Source: Skeletonema tropicum (Eukaryota; Bacillariophyta; Thalassiosirophyceae; Thalassiosirales; Thalassiosiraceae). From it: 64,000 bases of DNA. Both the position numbers and the translations under genes were made by a program. The notes beneath the pieces are model-generated. The model made no database searches. It was not told the DNA's origin and saw only the letters and a list, made by a program, of their open reading frames with translations. Positions 30,542 through 43,500 of this stretch are shown here, piece after piece; the stretch's first letter is position 1, and each line of letters starts with the position of its first letter. Where the stretch lies: contig CM074132.1 of assembly GCA_037178625.1 (NCBI GenBank), positions 186,001 to 250,000 on the forward strand, read 5' to 3'.

Positions 30542-33011
30542 TTGTGGTTGTGGAAGGAGCAAGCTACCTACTGTTACTGTTACTGTGGCGTCATCCCGCG
30601 GTCAGCAGTCAGCACCAGCACTATATTATCAGCTCTATCCATCCATTAGCATAGTAAAAGTCTTGACTGGTTTCCGAGGCGTTCACATGCCTTTGCCTGG
30701 GCATTGCATGGTGGTTGAATGATGCGATAGCTCAGAGACTGCTCAGACTCAGAGCTGAATCTTTGCCGTCGCTTCGTTAGTAGATTTAATGAGACGGGCA
30801 TCTGAATTGCTGTGTCGCATCAAAAAGCCATCAAAGCAAGAGCAGTAGATCGAGAATCGAGATGCACCATGGAGCAGTATCTTTTGATATCTTGTCTCCT
30901 AGCGGTCCTATCAAGGCGATAAGTGTCGTTTTGGCAAGCTCATATCGTGCTCTATCGATCAGACGTATAATGAGCTTAATTGGACAACTGACTTTTCACA
31001 GATCATCTCGGTCAAAAGCGGGTCTAGAAAGTGATCGGCGGCTTGCAATCCGGCTTTGTATCCAAGGTCCAAATTCGACCAAAATACAATATAAATGAAC
31101 AACCAATCGAAAGCTCTTTTCACCCTGCATCGATTAGTACCATCATTATAACCATGCGATCGATGATTCTTCAAAATTATAATCACAGCTCTGCGCTGAA
31201 GAACGACAACTTAATGCAATAAGATCCACTAATAAACGGAGCTCGTGCAAATGCCCTCATAAATACAGATCTCCTAGATCAGCGCCATCAATGAACTTCA
31301 GGTGCAGCGCATTCAAACGCTGAGCATAGATCTGCCTCATCACTCATCATGGTACATTCCACATGTATGTACCGTCCAATAAATGACCCACACACTACCA
31401 AAACAACCACTGGTAATGGTAATACTTCCTCTTCCAACCACAAGCATCACCCACTGCTACTACTTCCAACTCCGACGACGATACTGCTTGTGGTTGGAGC
31501 TCCTCTCAATAATGAATACTACAATCAGCGAACCACAAGCAACAACAATATGCCGAGCGCAGTCCGAAGCGTTTGATGCACGAGTGGTAAAGCTCATGGA
31601 TCTTACCTGATCTACAGTGGTCGCTTTTTGAGATCTTCGACGTAACAACTGTGCAAGCGGCAGCGAGGACGAGCTGTGAATAATAATATGATGGTGCGTG
31701 TTGTTGATGCTGGTTGCTTGGTCAATCGATAGAGCTTGAGACGACGATTCGAATGGCTGGGTTGTCTCGTTTTTACCCTTTTATTTCCGATCATCATTGA
31801 AATTAATAGTGTAGGGGTCGATTTAAGTAGTTGAGTCGATTGACGAAAGAAAAGATCGATATTTCTTCTCAATATATTATACCACCACCAATCGATAGAG
31901 CACAATGAGAGGATAGGATTCCAAAACGCCACTCATCGTCTTGATACGAACAATGCATGCCAAGATATTGACGATTTTGCCATTTAGAACGATAATTTCA
32001 ATTGTAGTCCAAGTTCAAGTACGTATACGTATACCTTAGCAATTCCAAAAGACGATTCCAACTCAATCCAATCCCACTACTACTTCTCTTTTAGTTTTAG
32101 TTAGTTGGGCGTTCCAAATCCCTTAAAGGGCAACTTTCTCTTCTTCCTCTTCTTTTCAGCAGCCCTTCTTTGCTCCCTATTCATCTGCTTCATCTCCGCT
32201 TCCTCCTCCTCACTCAAAGCCTCATATTCATTGGGATTGTACTCCGCCTCAAAGTCTCCATCAAAGACAAAGTTCTCCAGGGAAGCGTCTTCTTCCTCGT
32301 CCAGATCTCCACCGTTCCAATCATCGTCATTGTAGCCATTATCACCGTAGAATTCACTGTAATAATCTTCGTCTACGTCATCATCGTCATCTTCATACAT
32401 TCCTTCAATGCCCAAGAATCCAGCAGTTTCCATTGTAAGCGGCATAACACCTCGTAATCCTCCCTTCTCCATGAAGGTAATCATATCATCTTCACTCATC
32501 ATTCCATCCTCTTCTTCACTGTCTTGGACTCCATCAACATCAACAGCCACTAACGCATCATGAATGACCTTACCCTCCTCATCCAAATGAAAATCTGCCC
32601 TCGCCATTCGCTCTCGCTCCTCTCGCTCCCTCTTCTTTTTCTCCTTCTCAGCCTTCTTCCTCTGCAGTTCCTTCTCCTCCTCCTCCCTATTCCTCTTCCC
32701 CTGATCCAACCTCACAGTCCGTCCCTTAATCTTCCACCCTCCCTTCTTATTCTTGGCCTGGTTCATACTGACCATGGTCGAAGTAGCCACCATGGGCTCA
32801 TAAAATTGCAAAAATCCAAAGCCCTTACTCTTCCCCGTCTTCCAATCTCGAATCACCTTGATACTCTCGATACGCTCCTCGACCACATCGACAGGCACAC
32901 CCCAAAACTCTGCAAAGAGCTGTCGGATGTCACTTTCGTTGGCGTCGTAGGGTAAGTTCCCAATAAAGAGTTTGTTCGGATCCATGAAGGATTTGGTGCC
33001 GGGTCGGCCGG
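30542..33011 (-). repeat. 2,470-bp tandem unit, left array
   Basis: The unit boundary is at CCGGCCG inside the full RRM gene, just upstream of MDPNK. It contains the RRM body, the 3' flank and about 1.5 kb of spacer. It is followed (30541-29661) by a partial second unit. Confidence 0.92.
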
Positions 33012-33309
33012 CGGTGGAGATGCGTTCGTTGTTGAGTTCGATTAGTTGGGAGGATTTATTGGAGCGGCCTCGTTTGGATTTTGATGAGACCTTCATTGTC
33101 AGTGTTGCTGCTGCCGAGTTGGAGTTTGAGTGGTGGTCGAGTAGTATTTGATGGGTTGGTGTGAAGGATGTAAAGGAGGAGCTCGATCTGGAGGAGACAT
33201 CATTACATGTCGTCGCCGTTGTTGAAAAGGCACTGGATTGATGAATGATGGAGGTGCAAGCTACTGTGGTAGCCGCTGCAGCGAGGGATGTCAGCCGTGA
33301 AGGAGGCAT
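32101..33309 (-). CDS. Plastid-targeted RRM RNA-binding protein (left copy, full)
   Basis: 402 aa from ATG 33309, same predicted protein as 52386-53594. Presequence aa 1-30 is a signal-like segment (LAAAATTVACTSIIHQ) followed by SSAF-STT, the ASAF-type cleavage motif with Phe that targets diatom preproteins into the complex plastid. A Ser/Thr/Lys-rich transit part follows. RRM from about aa 109: RNP2 KLFIGNLPY, RNP1 KSKGFGFLQF. Then a Lys/Arg/Glu charged helix (KKAEKEKKKREREERERMA), an acidic C-terminal domain with DDDDDVDEDYYSEFY, and a basic tail. Predicted plastid RNA-binding protein; the RNA target is unknown. Confidence 0.88.
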   Translation of the reverse strand: MPPSRLTSLAAAATTVACTSIIHQSSAFSTTATTCNDVSSRSSSSFTSFTPTHQILLDHHSNSNSAAATLTMKVSSKSKRGRSNKSSQLIELNNERISTAGRPGTKSFMDPNKLFIGNLPYDANESDIRQLFAEFWGVPVDVVEERIESIKVIRDWKTGKSKGFGFLQFYEPMVATSTMVSMNQAKNKKGGWKIKGRTVRLDQGKRNREEEEKELQRKKAEKEKKKREREERERMARADFHLDEEGKVIHDALVAVDVDGVQDSEEEDGMMSEDDMITFMEKGGLRGVMPLTMETAGFLGIEGMYEDDDDDVDEDYYSEFYGDNGYNDDDWNGGDLDEEEDASLENFVFDGDFEAEYNPNEYEALSEEEEAEMKQMNREQRRAAEKKRKKRKLPFKGFGTPN

Positions 33310-33546
33310 GTTAATTGCTTTGCTAATGGAGATGTGCTAGCTGATAGAGCATAGCGTACATTCAAAGGCGTAGGGCAGAAATTTTTGTTCTTCGTGCGTT
33401 GATGCGACGGATTTTTGATTTTTTGGTGATGATGTTGTGTGATGTGTGATGGATGGTGGACGGCGGACGGGCGGGCGGGTCGGCCGGCAGGCGGGCAGGA
33501 GTATTATTCAGGAGTAATTGAATTTTGCTGATATCTCATGCACTCC

Positions 33547-33838
33547 CTATCTGCTCTTGTTATGATTATTTATGTATCCATCAGCACTGAATTCATAAAT
33601 ATCCGCGCCTCTCCCCATCAGCATTTTAGCTGTCTTGTTGCCTTCATCTGCAAGGGCAATGTTGGCAAGGGCAAGAGACGAATATGAATGAGACCACCTT
33701 CTCTCCTTCTTGTTTTTTGTTTTTGAAAACTTCTCTATCAATATCAAGAGCCCTAGTATGAATCGTCACCTCTAGAAAGCAGCTTCCGCCAAGCGGCTCG
33801 GTGAAGTTGATCGATGCTTCGAAGCAGATGTGTTCCAC
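33547..33838 (-). pseudogene. Possible ankyrin-repeat remnant (left copy)
   Basis: Mirror of 51857-52148. Different frames give LHRAAWRKLLSRGDD and, further on, NKTAKMLMGRGADIYEFSADG, both with ankyrin-like LHxAA / xxLLxxGAD words. They do not lie in one frame. Low-confidence pattern match. Confidence 0.3.
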
Positions 33839-34086
33839 CCTTTAGCTTTCATCTTCTCTCTTTCCCAGCTGACACTGACAGCGGCAAAGATTACTTTTGC
33901 CCAACTCCTTGCAAATGAGCGAACGAATAATGAATAATAATGGTAATGGGTATCACGCCCAGTTTGAATGACGGCAGCGGCAGGCTTAGATGGAGATTGA
34001 GCGTCGCTTTTCCTTCATTCTTGTCAAAGTCAAAATCGTTCAACTAGCTTCCAACAATGCTATTAATGCTTCAACGTTTGAGATCA

Positions 34087-34527
34087 TGGTAGGTATTATG
34101 TGTGTGTAAGGGTTTATGTGTGTAAGGGTACAAAATATAGCTTGAATTGAAATTCAGATGCATCAACTTCAACTACTCGAACGAGATGTGCTTCCTTTAC
34201 CTTCAAATCGTCATTGGGTATGATACACGACTAACGAGTTTTGAGAGTTGCTGTTCATCATCTCGGTTTTTTTATGCAACAACAACATTTCAGACATTAC
34301 GATCACTGGATATGGTTTCCCTACTGATTCAATGAGATACAACTATTTAGATTATCATTCTAAATACACATGTATACACTTCGAATTTCATCTGCGGGTT
34401 CCTCTGGACAATATTTTTCATCTAGGAGGTCCAGATGAGGCGAAAATATTTTGGCAGTCCAAATCCAAACAATATGAGCACCACTAGCACTTTCTATGCG
34501 ACAGATGAAGATTGTTGAGACAGCTGT
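34087..34527. other. No gene recognised
   Basis: Sequence between the outer end of the left inverted-repeat arm and the stop codon of the giant mucin-like gene. Only short frames. Confidence 0.4.
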
Positions 34528-37500
34528 TTAGATTCCGTGGTGCTTGAGTGACTGAGGTGATGGCGGTGCTGTTGGTATGTGAGTAGGCTGAGGTGATGGT
34601 GGTGCTGTCGGTGCCGATGTTGGGCTATCAGATGGCTTCGACGTAGGAGAAACTGTCGGCTTGAGTGTAGTGGGATCAGGTGTTGGGCTGTCAGATGGCT
34701 TCGACGTAGGAGAAACTGTCGGCTTGAATGTAGCGGGAGCAAATGTTGGGCTATCAGATGGCTTCGACGTAGGAGAACTTGTCGGCTTGTTTGTAGTGGG
34801 AGCAAATGTTGGGCTATCAGATGGCTTCGACGTAGGAGAACGTGTCGGCTTGTTTGTAGTGGGAGCAAATGTTGGGCTGTCAGATGGCTTCGACGTAGGA
34901 GAAACTGTCGGCTTGAATGTAGCGGGAGCAAATGTTGGGCTATCAGATGGCTTCGACGTAGGAGAAACTGTCGGCTTGAATGTAGTGGGAGCAAATGTTG
35001 GGCTATCAGATGGCTTTGAAGTAGAAGAACCTGCCGGCTTCGATGAGGTGGTAGTATGAGCGAATGTTGGGCTATCAGATGGCTTTGACGTAGGAGAAAC
35101 TGTCGGCTTGAATGTAGCGGGAGCAAATGTCGGGCTGTCAGATGGCTTCGACGTAGGAGGAACTGTCGGCTTGAATGTAGCGGGAGCAAATGTTGGGCTA
35201 TCAGATGGCTTCGACGTAGGAGAACTCGTCGGCTTGAGTGTAGCGGGAGCAAATGTTGGGCTATCAGATGGCTTCGACGTAAGAGAACTTGTCGGCTTGT
35301 TTGTAGTGGGAGCAAATGTTGGGCTGTCGGATGGCTTTGAAGTAGAAGAACCTGCCGGCTTCGATGAGGTGGTAGTATGAGCGAATGTTGGGCTATCAGA
35401 TGGCTTTGACGTAGGAGAAACTGTCGGCTTTAGTGTAGCGGGAGCAGCTGTTGGGCTATCAGATGGCTTCGACGTAAAAGAAACTGTCGGCTTGAATGTA
35501 GTGGGAGCAAATGTTGGGCTATCGGAAGGCTTTGAAGTAGGAGAACCTGCCGGCTTCGATGAGATGGTAGTGTGAACGAATGTTGGGCTATCAGATAGCT
35601 TTGACGTAGGAGAACTTGTCGGCTTGAATGAAGTGGGAGCAAAAGTTGGGTTACCAGATGATGGATTCGACGAAGGAGAACTTGTCGGCTTGAATGTAGG
35701 GGTAGCAGTGTCAGATAGCTTTGACGAAGAAGAACTTGTCGGCATGAATGTAGTAGGAGCAGATGTTGGGTTGCCAGATGGATTTGACGAAGGAGAACTC
35801 GTCAGCGTCGGCTTGTTGAATGAAGTGGGAGCAGATATTGGGCTGTCAGATGACTTTGACGAAAGAGAACTCGTCGGCTCCAATGAAGTGGTTGTGGGGT
35901 TGGTAGAAGGAGCGGATATTGGACTAAAAGATGGCCGTGATGAAAGAGAACTCGTCGGCGTAGATGTAGCGAGAGCGGCTGTTGGGCTAGCAGATATTCG
36001 GCTATCAGATGGTTTTGATGAAGGAGAACTTGTTGACTCAACAGTAATGGGAGCAAATGTTGGGCTATCAGATGGCTTTGCCGTTAGAGAAGTCGGCTGC
36101 AATGAAGTGATAGTGGGAGTGGCTGTGGGAGTAGATGTTAGGCTGCTGGATGGCTCCGACGTATGAGAACTTGTCGGCATCGAAGTAGTGGGAGTGTCTG
36201 CTGAAGTTGAAGCAGATGTTGGGCTATGGGATGACTTTGGTGAAGAAAGACTTGTCGGTGTCGATCTCGATGTGGCGGAAGTGGGAGTTATTGATGGAGC
36301 AGTTGTTGAGCTTTTAGATAGTATTGGTGAAGGAGAACTCGTCGGCGTGGATGTAGTGAAAGTGGGAGTGACTGTTAGGCTGTGAGATGGCCTTGGCTTT
36401 GACGAAGGAGCCGCTGTTGACTGGAATTTAGTTGTTGTGGGAGTGGCTGTTGGAGAAAGTGTTGGAGGATTCGCCGTAGGGTCATATTTGTAGCAGCAAT
36501 ATCTTCTAGTGTCGTTGGCACTTGTACTCGTCTTCGTAACTGCCCCAGAACCTCCTTTGTTTTGATTCCTTCCACTCGCATAGCACTTCGTCACAGCCTC
36601 AATCAAATCAACTCCTCTGTCTACACGGCATCTGCATTGGTCATTCTGAGAGTCAAGGTCAAATCCCCGTAGAGTCACGTGCTGCAATTTTGACACGCAG
36701 TTACAGGAAGCGGCACAGTCAGCTGCAATGACAATATTATCAAATCGGAGCAAGTTATGCAAATCGTCACTTGCGTTCGTGCACTTTCCTTTACCCATGT
36801 AAGAGTAGTTGATGAGTTGAGGTCCGCATTGATTGATAGGTGATATAGTAAGAGAACTTGTCAGAGACGACGAAGGTGTTGTTGTCGAATTGTTGAGAGA
36901 ATCTGATGTCGGAGTGCGTGATGTAGTGTGAGTGGATGTAGGCATGGTTGTTGGGCTATCAGAAGGCTTTGATGAAGGAGAAGCCGTTGGCATCAATGTA
37001 ATGGGAGTGGCTGTAGGCGCAGATGTTGGGCTATCGGATGGCTTTGACGTAGGAGAACTCATTGGATGGGTAGATTGTGATGGATCAGAACTCTGCTGAA
37101 AACTAGGTTCACTTGTCTTCGATACCGATTCACGAGGTAGAAACGATGGCTGACGAGAAGCAGAAGCGGAGGGATTTATCGATGGCTCAGATGATGACTG
37201 CTCAGATGATGGCTGAGCAGATTCGGAAGGAGCATCATTGCGTTGAATATCTGGTGCACTTGATATTGAAGGCAATGCACTAGGTTGGAAAGATGGTTGA
37301 CGAGATGCGGAGGGATTCAGCGATGGTTGAGCAGATTCGGAGGGAGTATCGCTGTGCTGGAAAGATGGCTCAGTTGATATTGAAGTTGGTGCAGTCGGTA
37401 GAAAGGATGGCTGATGAGAAGCAGAAGCGAAGGGATTTAGCGATGGCTCAGATGATGACTGAGCAGATTTGGAGGGAGCATCGCTGCGTTGAATATCTGG

Positions 37501-40500
37501 TGCACTTGATATTGAAGGCAATGCACTAGGTTGGAAAGATGGTTGACGAGATGCAGAGGGATTCAACGATGGTTGAGCAGATTCGGAGGAAGCATCGCTG
37601 TGCTGGAAAGATGGCTCAGTTGATATTGACGTTGGTGCAGTCGGTAGAAAGGATGGCTGATGAGAAGCGGAGGGACTGAACGATGGCTCAGATGATGGCT
37701 GAGCAGATTTGGAAGGGTCCACATTGTGCTGGGAAGACAGCTCATTTGTTGTTGAAGATGAAGCGCTTGAACTCAGCGAAGGCAACTCTATCAATGGACT
37801 GACAAGTTCATTTGGTCTGACTGAGATAACCAAGTCGTCCGTGTCACTATAGCTGCCAGTAGTGCATTTAGAATAGCTCACAATTTTATCCCCAAACATA
37901 CTATTCACTCGCACAGCTTGTATTGTTCCCTGCGGCAACGTATACGAAGCTGTAAAAATTCTCTCTCCACTACCCGAACACCGTTGACGAGGCCCTATCC
38001 AATACCAGACTGGAACTGAAGCGACACTTGAATAGTAAAAGTCGACGCGGGTATCTGAACTGTAGCACCATACAGTCGCTGAAATGGTAACATCATCACC
38101 CACAGTGAGCTCATAAAGACTGCCAGAGGTCTGCGACACAACAATCTTGTCAGTAGATTCATCATAATGGTAACTTCCAGCATCTCCATCAGTACAAGAG
38201 TTCAATGTGTTAGGATAGTTGGGTTCAATACCATTTGTCATAGTTCCTCGACCATTTAGGAGACCTCCTGAGTCACACGACGACCCAAAAGAGCATTTTG
38301 GTGCACCAAGCGCTGAGTCGTAAGAAGCTATTATTTGAGGTCCAGTTGATTTGACTCTGAAGACCAAATCGTCCGTGTCATCCCAGGTACCAGATATGCA
38401 ACTTCTCGTACTGTCATCATTGTACGCCAAACTTACACGCACAGCTTGCACTGTACCTTGGGGCAACGTGTACGAAGCTGTTTTAGTTACCAGGCTATCA
38501 CCATCACATTTTTTACGAGTCCCAATCAGATTCCAGACAGGATTTGATGCGTCACTTGCATAGTAAAAGCCGACATAAAAATATCTACAAAAACCCAACA
38601 GGCAACGTGGCCTGCAATATACATCTGCAGAGATGGTAACATCATCGCCCTCAGCGAAGTTATCAAGACGGCCAGGCTGAGACACCTGCTCCACAACAAT
38701 CTGGTGGACCCAATTTTTATACGAGCGATCACGATCCTCACTACCATCTCTACAAGAGTTCAAAGTGTTTGGATGATTAGGTTCCGGCTTGCCCGCAAAC
38801 GAACCTCGACCTTCTAAGAGAGTTCCTGAGGAACACGACGAACCAGAAGAGCATTTGGGAGCACGAAGCACAGAGTCGTAAGAAGCTATCTGAGGTCCGC
38901 TATTTTTCGTTGAGGGCGATCCACTCGGCATTGAAGTTGGAGATGCCGAGGGATCCATTGAGGGCGATCCACTCGGCTTTGAAGTTGGAGATGCCGAGGG
39001 ATCCAGACTAGGCTCCAATGACGGCTGCGCAGATTCAGATGGAATTAAACTTGGTTGAGAACTCGGCGCGCTCGACTTTGAGGGCGACGCAGAAGGCATT
39101 GAAGATGGCCCAACAGACAAAGAGGGAGCCAAACTAGGCTCCAATGATGGCTGCAAAGATTCAGAGGGTTCATTACTTGCCTGAGCACTCGGCTCATTTG
39201 AGGGAGATGCACTCGGCATCAATGATGGCCCAACAGATACCGAGGGATTCAACGAAGGATCCAATGATGGCTCCACAGATGAAGAAGGCCCAATACTCGG
39301 CTGTGCACTCGGTGCACTGGACTTTGAGGGCCTTCCACTTGGCATTGCAGATGGCCCAGAAGATACTGAGGGATTCAACGAAGGCTCCAATGAAGGGTGA
39401 GCAGATGAAGAAGGCACGCTACTTGGCTGTGCACTTGGTGAACTGGACTTTGAGGGCATTCCACTCGGCATCAAAGATGGCCCAACAGATGCTGAGGGAT
39501 TCAAAGAAGGATCCAATGATGGCTGCATTGATTTAGACGGAATGAAACTGGGATAAAAACTCGGCGCACTGGACTTTGAAGGCCTTCCACTCGGCAAAGA
39601 CGAAGGCTGGCTCGACAATGAAGGCACGCTACTTGGCTCTGATGAAGGCGCACTAGAAACTGAAGGATTCAATGACAGAGTTATAGAGGGTCCTCCAGAT
39701 GCAGATGGGTTCAAACTGGGCTCTGAAGAAGGCCGGCTCGACAATGAAGGCACACTACTTGGCTCTGACGAAGGCGCACTAGAAACTGACGGATTCAACG
39801 ACGGACTTGAAGAGGGTTCTCCAGATGCAGATGGGTTCAAACTGGGCTCTGAAGAAGGCCGGCTCGATGTTGAAGGCACGCTACTTGGCTCTGAAGAAGG
39901 CGCACTAGAAACTGAAGGATTCAACGACAGAGTTATAGAGGGTTCTCCAGATGCAGATGGGTTCAAACTGGGCTCTGAAGAAGGCCGGCTCGACAATGAA
40001 GGCACACTACTTGGCTCTGACGAAGGCGCACTAGAAACTGACGGATTCAACGACGGACTTGAAGAGGGTTCTCCAGATGCTGATGGGTTCAAACTGGGCT
40101 CTGAAGAAGGCTGGCTCGACAATGAAGGCACACTACTTGGCTCTGATGAAGGCGCACTAGAAACTGACGGATTCAACGACGGACTTGAAGAGGGTTCTCG
40201 AGATGCAGATGGGTTCAAACTGGGCTCTGAAGAAGGCTGGCTAGATGTTGAAGGCACGCTACTTGGCTCTGAAGAAGGCGCACTAGAAACTGACGGATTC
40301 AACGACAGAGTTATAGAGGGTTCTCCAGATGCAGATGGGTTCAAACTGGGCTCTGAAGAAGGCCGGCTCGACAATGAAGGCACGCTACTTGGCTCTGATG
40401 AAGGCGCACTAGAAACTGACGGATTCAACGACGGACTTGAAGAGGGTTCTCCAGATGCAGATGGGTTCAAACTGGGCTCTGAAGAAGGCCGGCTCGACAA

Positions 40501-43500
40501 TGAAGGCACACTACTTGGCTCTGACGAAGGCGCACTAGAAACTGACGGATTCAACGACGGACTTGAAGAGGGTTCTCCAGATGCTGATGGATTCAAACTG
40601 GGCTCTGAAGAAGGCCGGCTCGACAATGAAGGCACACTACTTGGCTCTGACGAAGGCGCACTAGAAACTGACGGATTCGATGACAGAGTTATAGAGGGTC
40701 CTCCAGATGCAGATGGGTTCAAACTGGGCTCTGAAGAAGGCCGGCTCGACAATGAAGGCACACTACTTGGCTCTGACGAAGGCGCACTAGAAACTGACGG
40801 ATTCAACGACGGACTTGAAGAGGGTTCTCCAGATGCAGATGGGTTCAAACTGGGCTCTGAAGAAGGCTGGCTCGATGTTGAAGGCACACTACTTGGCTCT
40901 GAAGAAGGCGCACTAGAAACTGAAGGATTCAACGACAGAGTTATAGAGGGTTCTCCAGATGCAGATGGGTTCAAACTGGGCTCTGAAGAAGGCCGGCTCG
41001 ACAATGAAGGCACACTACTTGGCTCTGACGAAGGCGCACTAGAAACTGACGGATTCAACGACGGACTTGAAGAGGGTTCTCCAGATGCAGATGGGTTCAA
41101 ACTGGGCTCTGAAGAAGGCCGGCTCGACAATGAAGGCACACTACTTGGCTCTGATGAAGGCGCACTAGAAACTGACGGATTCAACGACGGACTTGAAGAG
41201 GGTTCTCCAGATGCAGATGGGTTCAAACTGGGCTCTGAAGAAGGCCGGCTCGACAATGAAGGCACGCTACTTGGCTCTGAAGAAGGCGCACTAGAAACTG
41301 ACGGATTCAACGACAGAGTTATAGAGGGTTCTCCAGATGCAGATGGGTTCAAACTGGGCTCTGAAGAAGGCCGGCTCGACAATGAAGGCACGCTACTTGG
41401 CTCTGACGAAGGCGCACTAGAAACTGACGGATTCAACGACGGACTTGAAGAGGGTTCTCCAGATGCAGATGGGTTCAAACTGGGCTCTGAAGAAGGCCGG
41501 CTTGACAATGAAGGCACACTACTTGGCTCTGACGAAGGCGCACTAGAAACTGACGGATTCAACGACGGACTTGAAGAGGGTTCTCCAGATGCTGATGGAT
41601 TCAAACTGGGCTCTGAAGAAGGCCGGCTCGACAATGAAGGCACACTACTTGGCTCTGACGAAGGCGCACTAGAAACTGACGGATTCAATGACAGAGTTAT
41701 AGAGGGTCCTCCAGATGCAGATGGGTTCAAACTGGGCTCTGAAGAAGGCCGGCTCGACAATGAAGGCACACTACTTGGCTCTGACGAAGGCGCACTAGAA
41801 ACTGACGGATTCAACGACGGACTTGAAGAGGGTTCTCCAGATGCAGATGGGTTCAAACTGGGCTCTGAAGAAGGCTGGCTCGATGTTGAAGGCACACTAC
41901 TTGGCTCTGAAGAAGGCGCACTAGAAACTGAAGGATTCAACGACAGAGTTATAGAGGGTTCTCCAGATGCAGATGGGTTCAAACTGGGCTCTGAAGAAGG
42001 CCGGCTCGACAATGAAGGCACACTACTTGGCTCTGACGAAGGCGCACTAGAAACTGACGGATTCAACGACGGACTTGAAGAGGGTTCTCCAGATGCAGAT
42101 GGGTTCAAACTGGGCTCTGAAGAAGGCCGGCTCGACAATGAAGGCACACTACTTGGCTCTGATGAAGGCGCACTAGAAACTGACGGATTCAACGACGGAC
42201 TTGAAGAGGGTTCTCCAGATGCAGATGGGTTCAAACTGGGCTCTGAAGAAGGCCGGCTCGACAATGAAGGCACGCTACTTGGCTCTGAAGAAGGCGCACT
42301 AGAAACTGACGGATTCAACGACAGAGTTATAGAGGGTTCTCCAGATGCAGATGGGTTCAAACTGGGCTCTGAAGAAGGCCGGCTCGACAATGAAGGCACG
42401 CTACTTGGCTCTGACGAAGGCGCACTAGAAACTGACGGATTCAACGACGGACTTGAAGAGGGTTCTCCAGATGCAGATGGGTTCAAACTGGACTCTGAAG
42501 AAGGCTGGCTCGATGTTGAAGGCACACTACTTGGCTCTGACGAAGGCGCACTAGAAACTGACGGATTCAACGACGGACTTAAAGAGGGTTCTCCAGATGC
42601 AGATGGGTTCAAACTGGGCTCCAATGATGGCTGCACTGATTTAGACGGAATGACACTTGGTTGAGAGCTTGGCACACTTGATTTTGAGGGAGCTGCACTC
42701 GGCATAAAAGATGGGCCAACGGATGCCGAGGGATGCAACGATGGCTGAAGTGATGGCTGCACAGATTCAGACGGAATTTGAGTTGGCAGTGAACTCGGCA
42801 CACCTGATTTTGACCTTGGCATTAAAGATGGAGATGCTGAGGGATCTAAACTAGGCTCAGATGATGGGTGTGCAGAAGCAGAGGGAACCAACGACGGTTC
42901 GTACTGCTGTGTTGGCTGCACAGATTCTGATGGAAATAAACTTGGCTGAGAACTCGGCGAATTTGACTTTGAGGGAGCTTCACTCGGCATTGAAGATGGC
43001 TTACCGGACAAAGAGGGAGCCAAACTAGGCTCTGATGATGGCTGTGAAGATTCTGATGGCACAATACTTGGCTGACCACTCGGCACACTCGACTTGGATG
43101 GAGTCACACTTGGCTGACCACTTGGCATACCCGACTCTGAAGGCGCTCCACTCGGTGTTGATGACGGTTCAATGGACACAGAGGGAGCCAAACTAGGCTC
43201 TGATGATGGCTGCTTAGATTCAGATGGCGCAATACTTGGCTGACCACTCGGCGCATTTGACTCCGAAGGCGATTCACTTGGCATCGAAGACGGCTCACTA
43301 GACGCAGAGGGAGCCAAACTAGGCTCTGATGATGGCTGCTTAGATTCAGATGGCACAATACTTGGCTGAATACTTGGTGCATTTGACTCCGAAGGCGATT
43401 CACTTGGCATCGAAGACGGTTCTCCAGACACTGAGGGTTCGTGCGATACTTCTGCAGGTGCGAAAGTTGGAGATATTGAAGCAGTTGGTGTTGGAGGACT

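Larger units (their letters stand above)
29661..34086 (-). repeat. Left arm of 4,426-bp inverted repeat
   Basis: Reverse complement of 51609-56034. Position x on this arm pairs with 85695-x; this sum holds exactly at gene starts, stops and all small frames (33309/52386, 32101/53594, 30515/55180), so there is no net indel. Sampled stretches are identical. The arm includes one complete 2,470-bp unit (30542-33011), part of a second unit, and the unique 5' part of the full gene with its leader. Confidence 0.95.

Noticed and set aside
34661..36385. Long plus-strand frames rich in VGLSDGFDVGE
   Set aside because: Antisense shadows of the repetitive exon of the giant protein.
39590..42614. Regular repeats as a possible CRISPR array
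   Set aside because: Units of 126 bp have no unique spacers, are in frame in a long CDS and the genome is eukaryotic.
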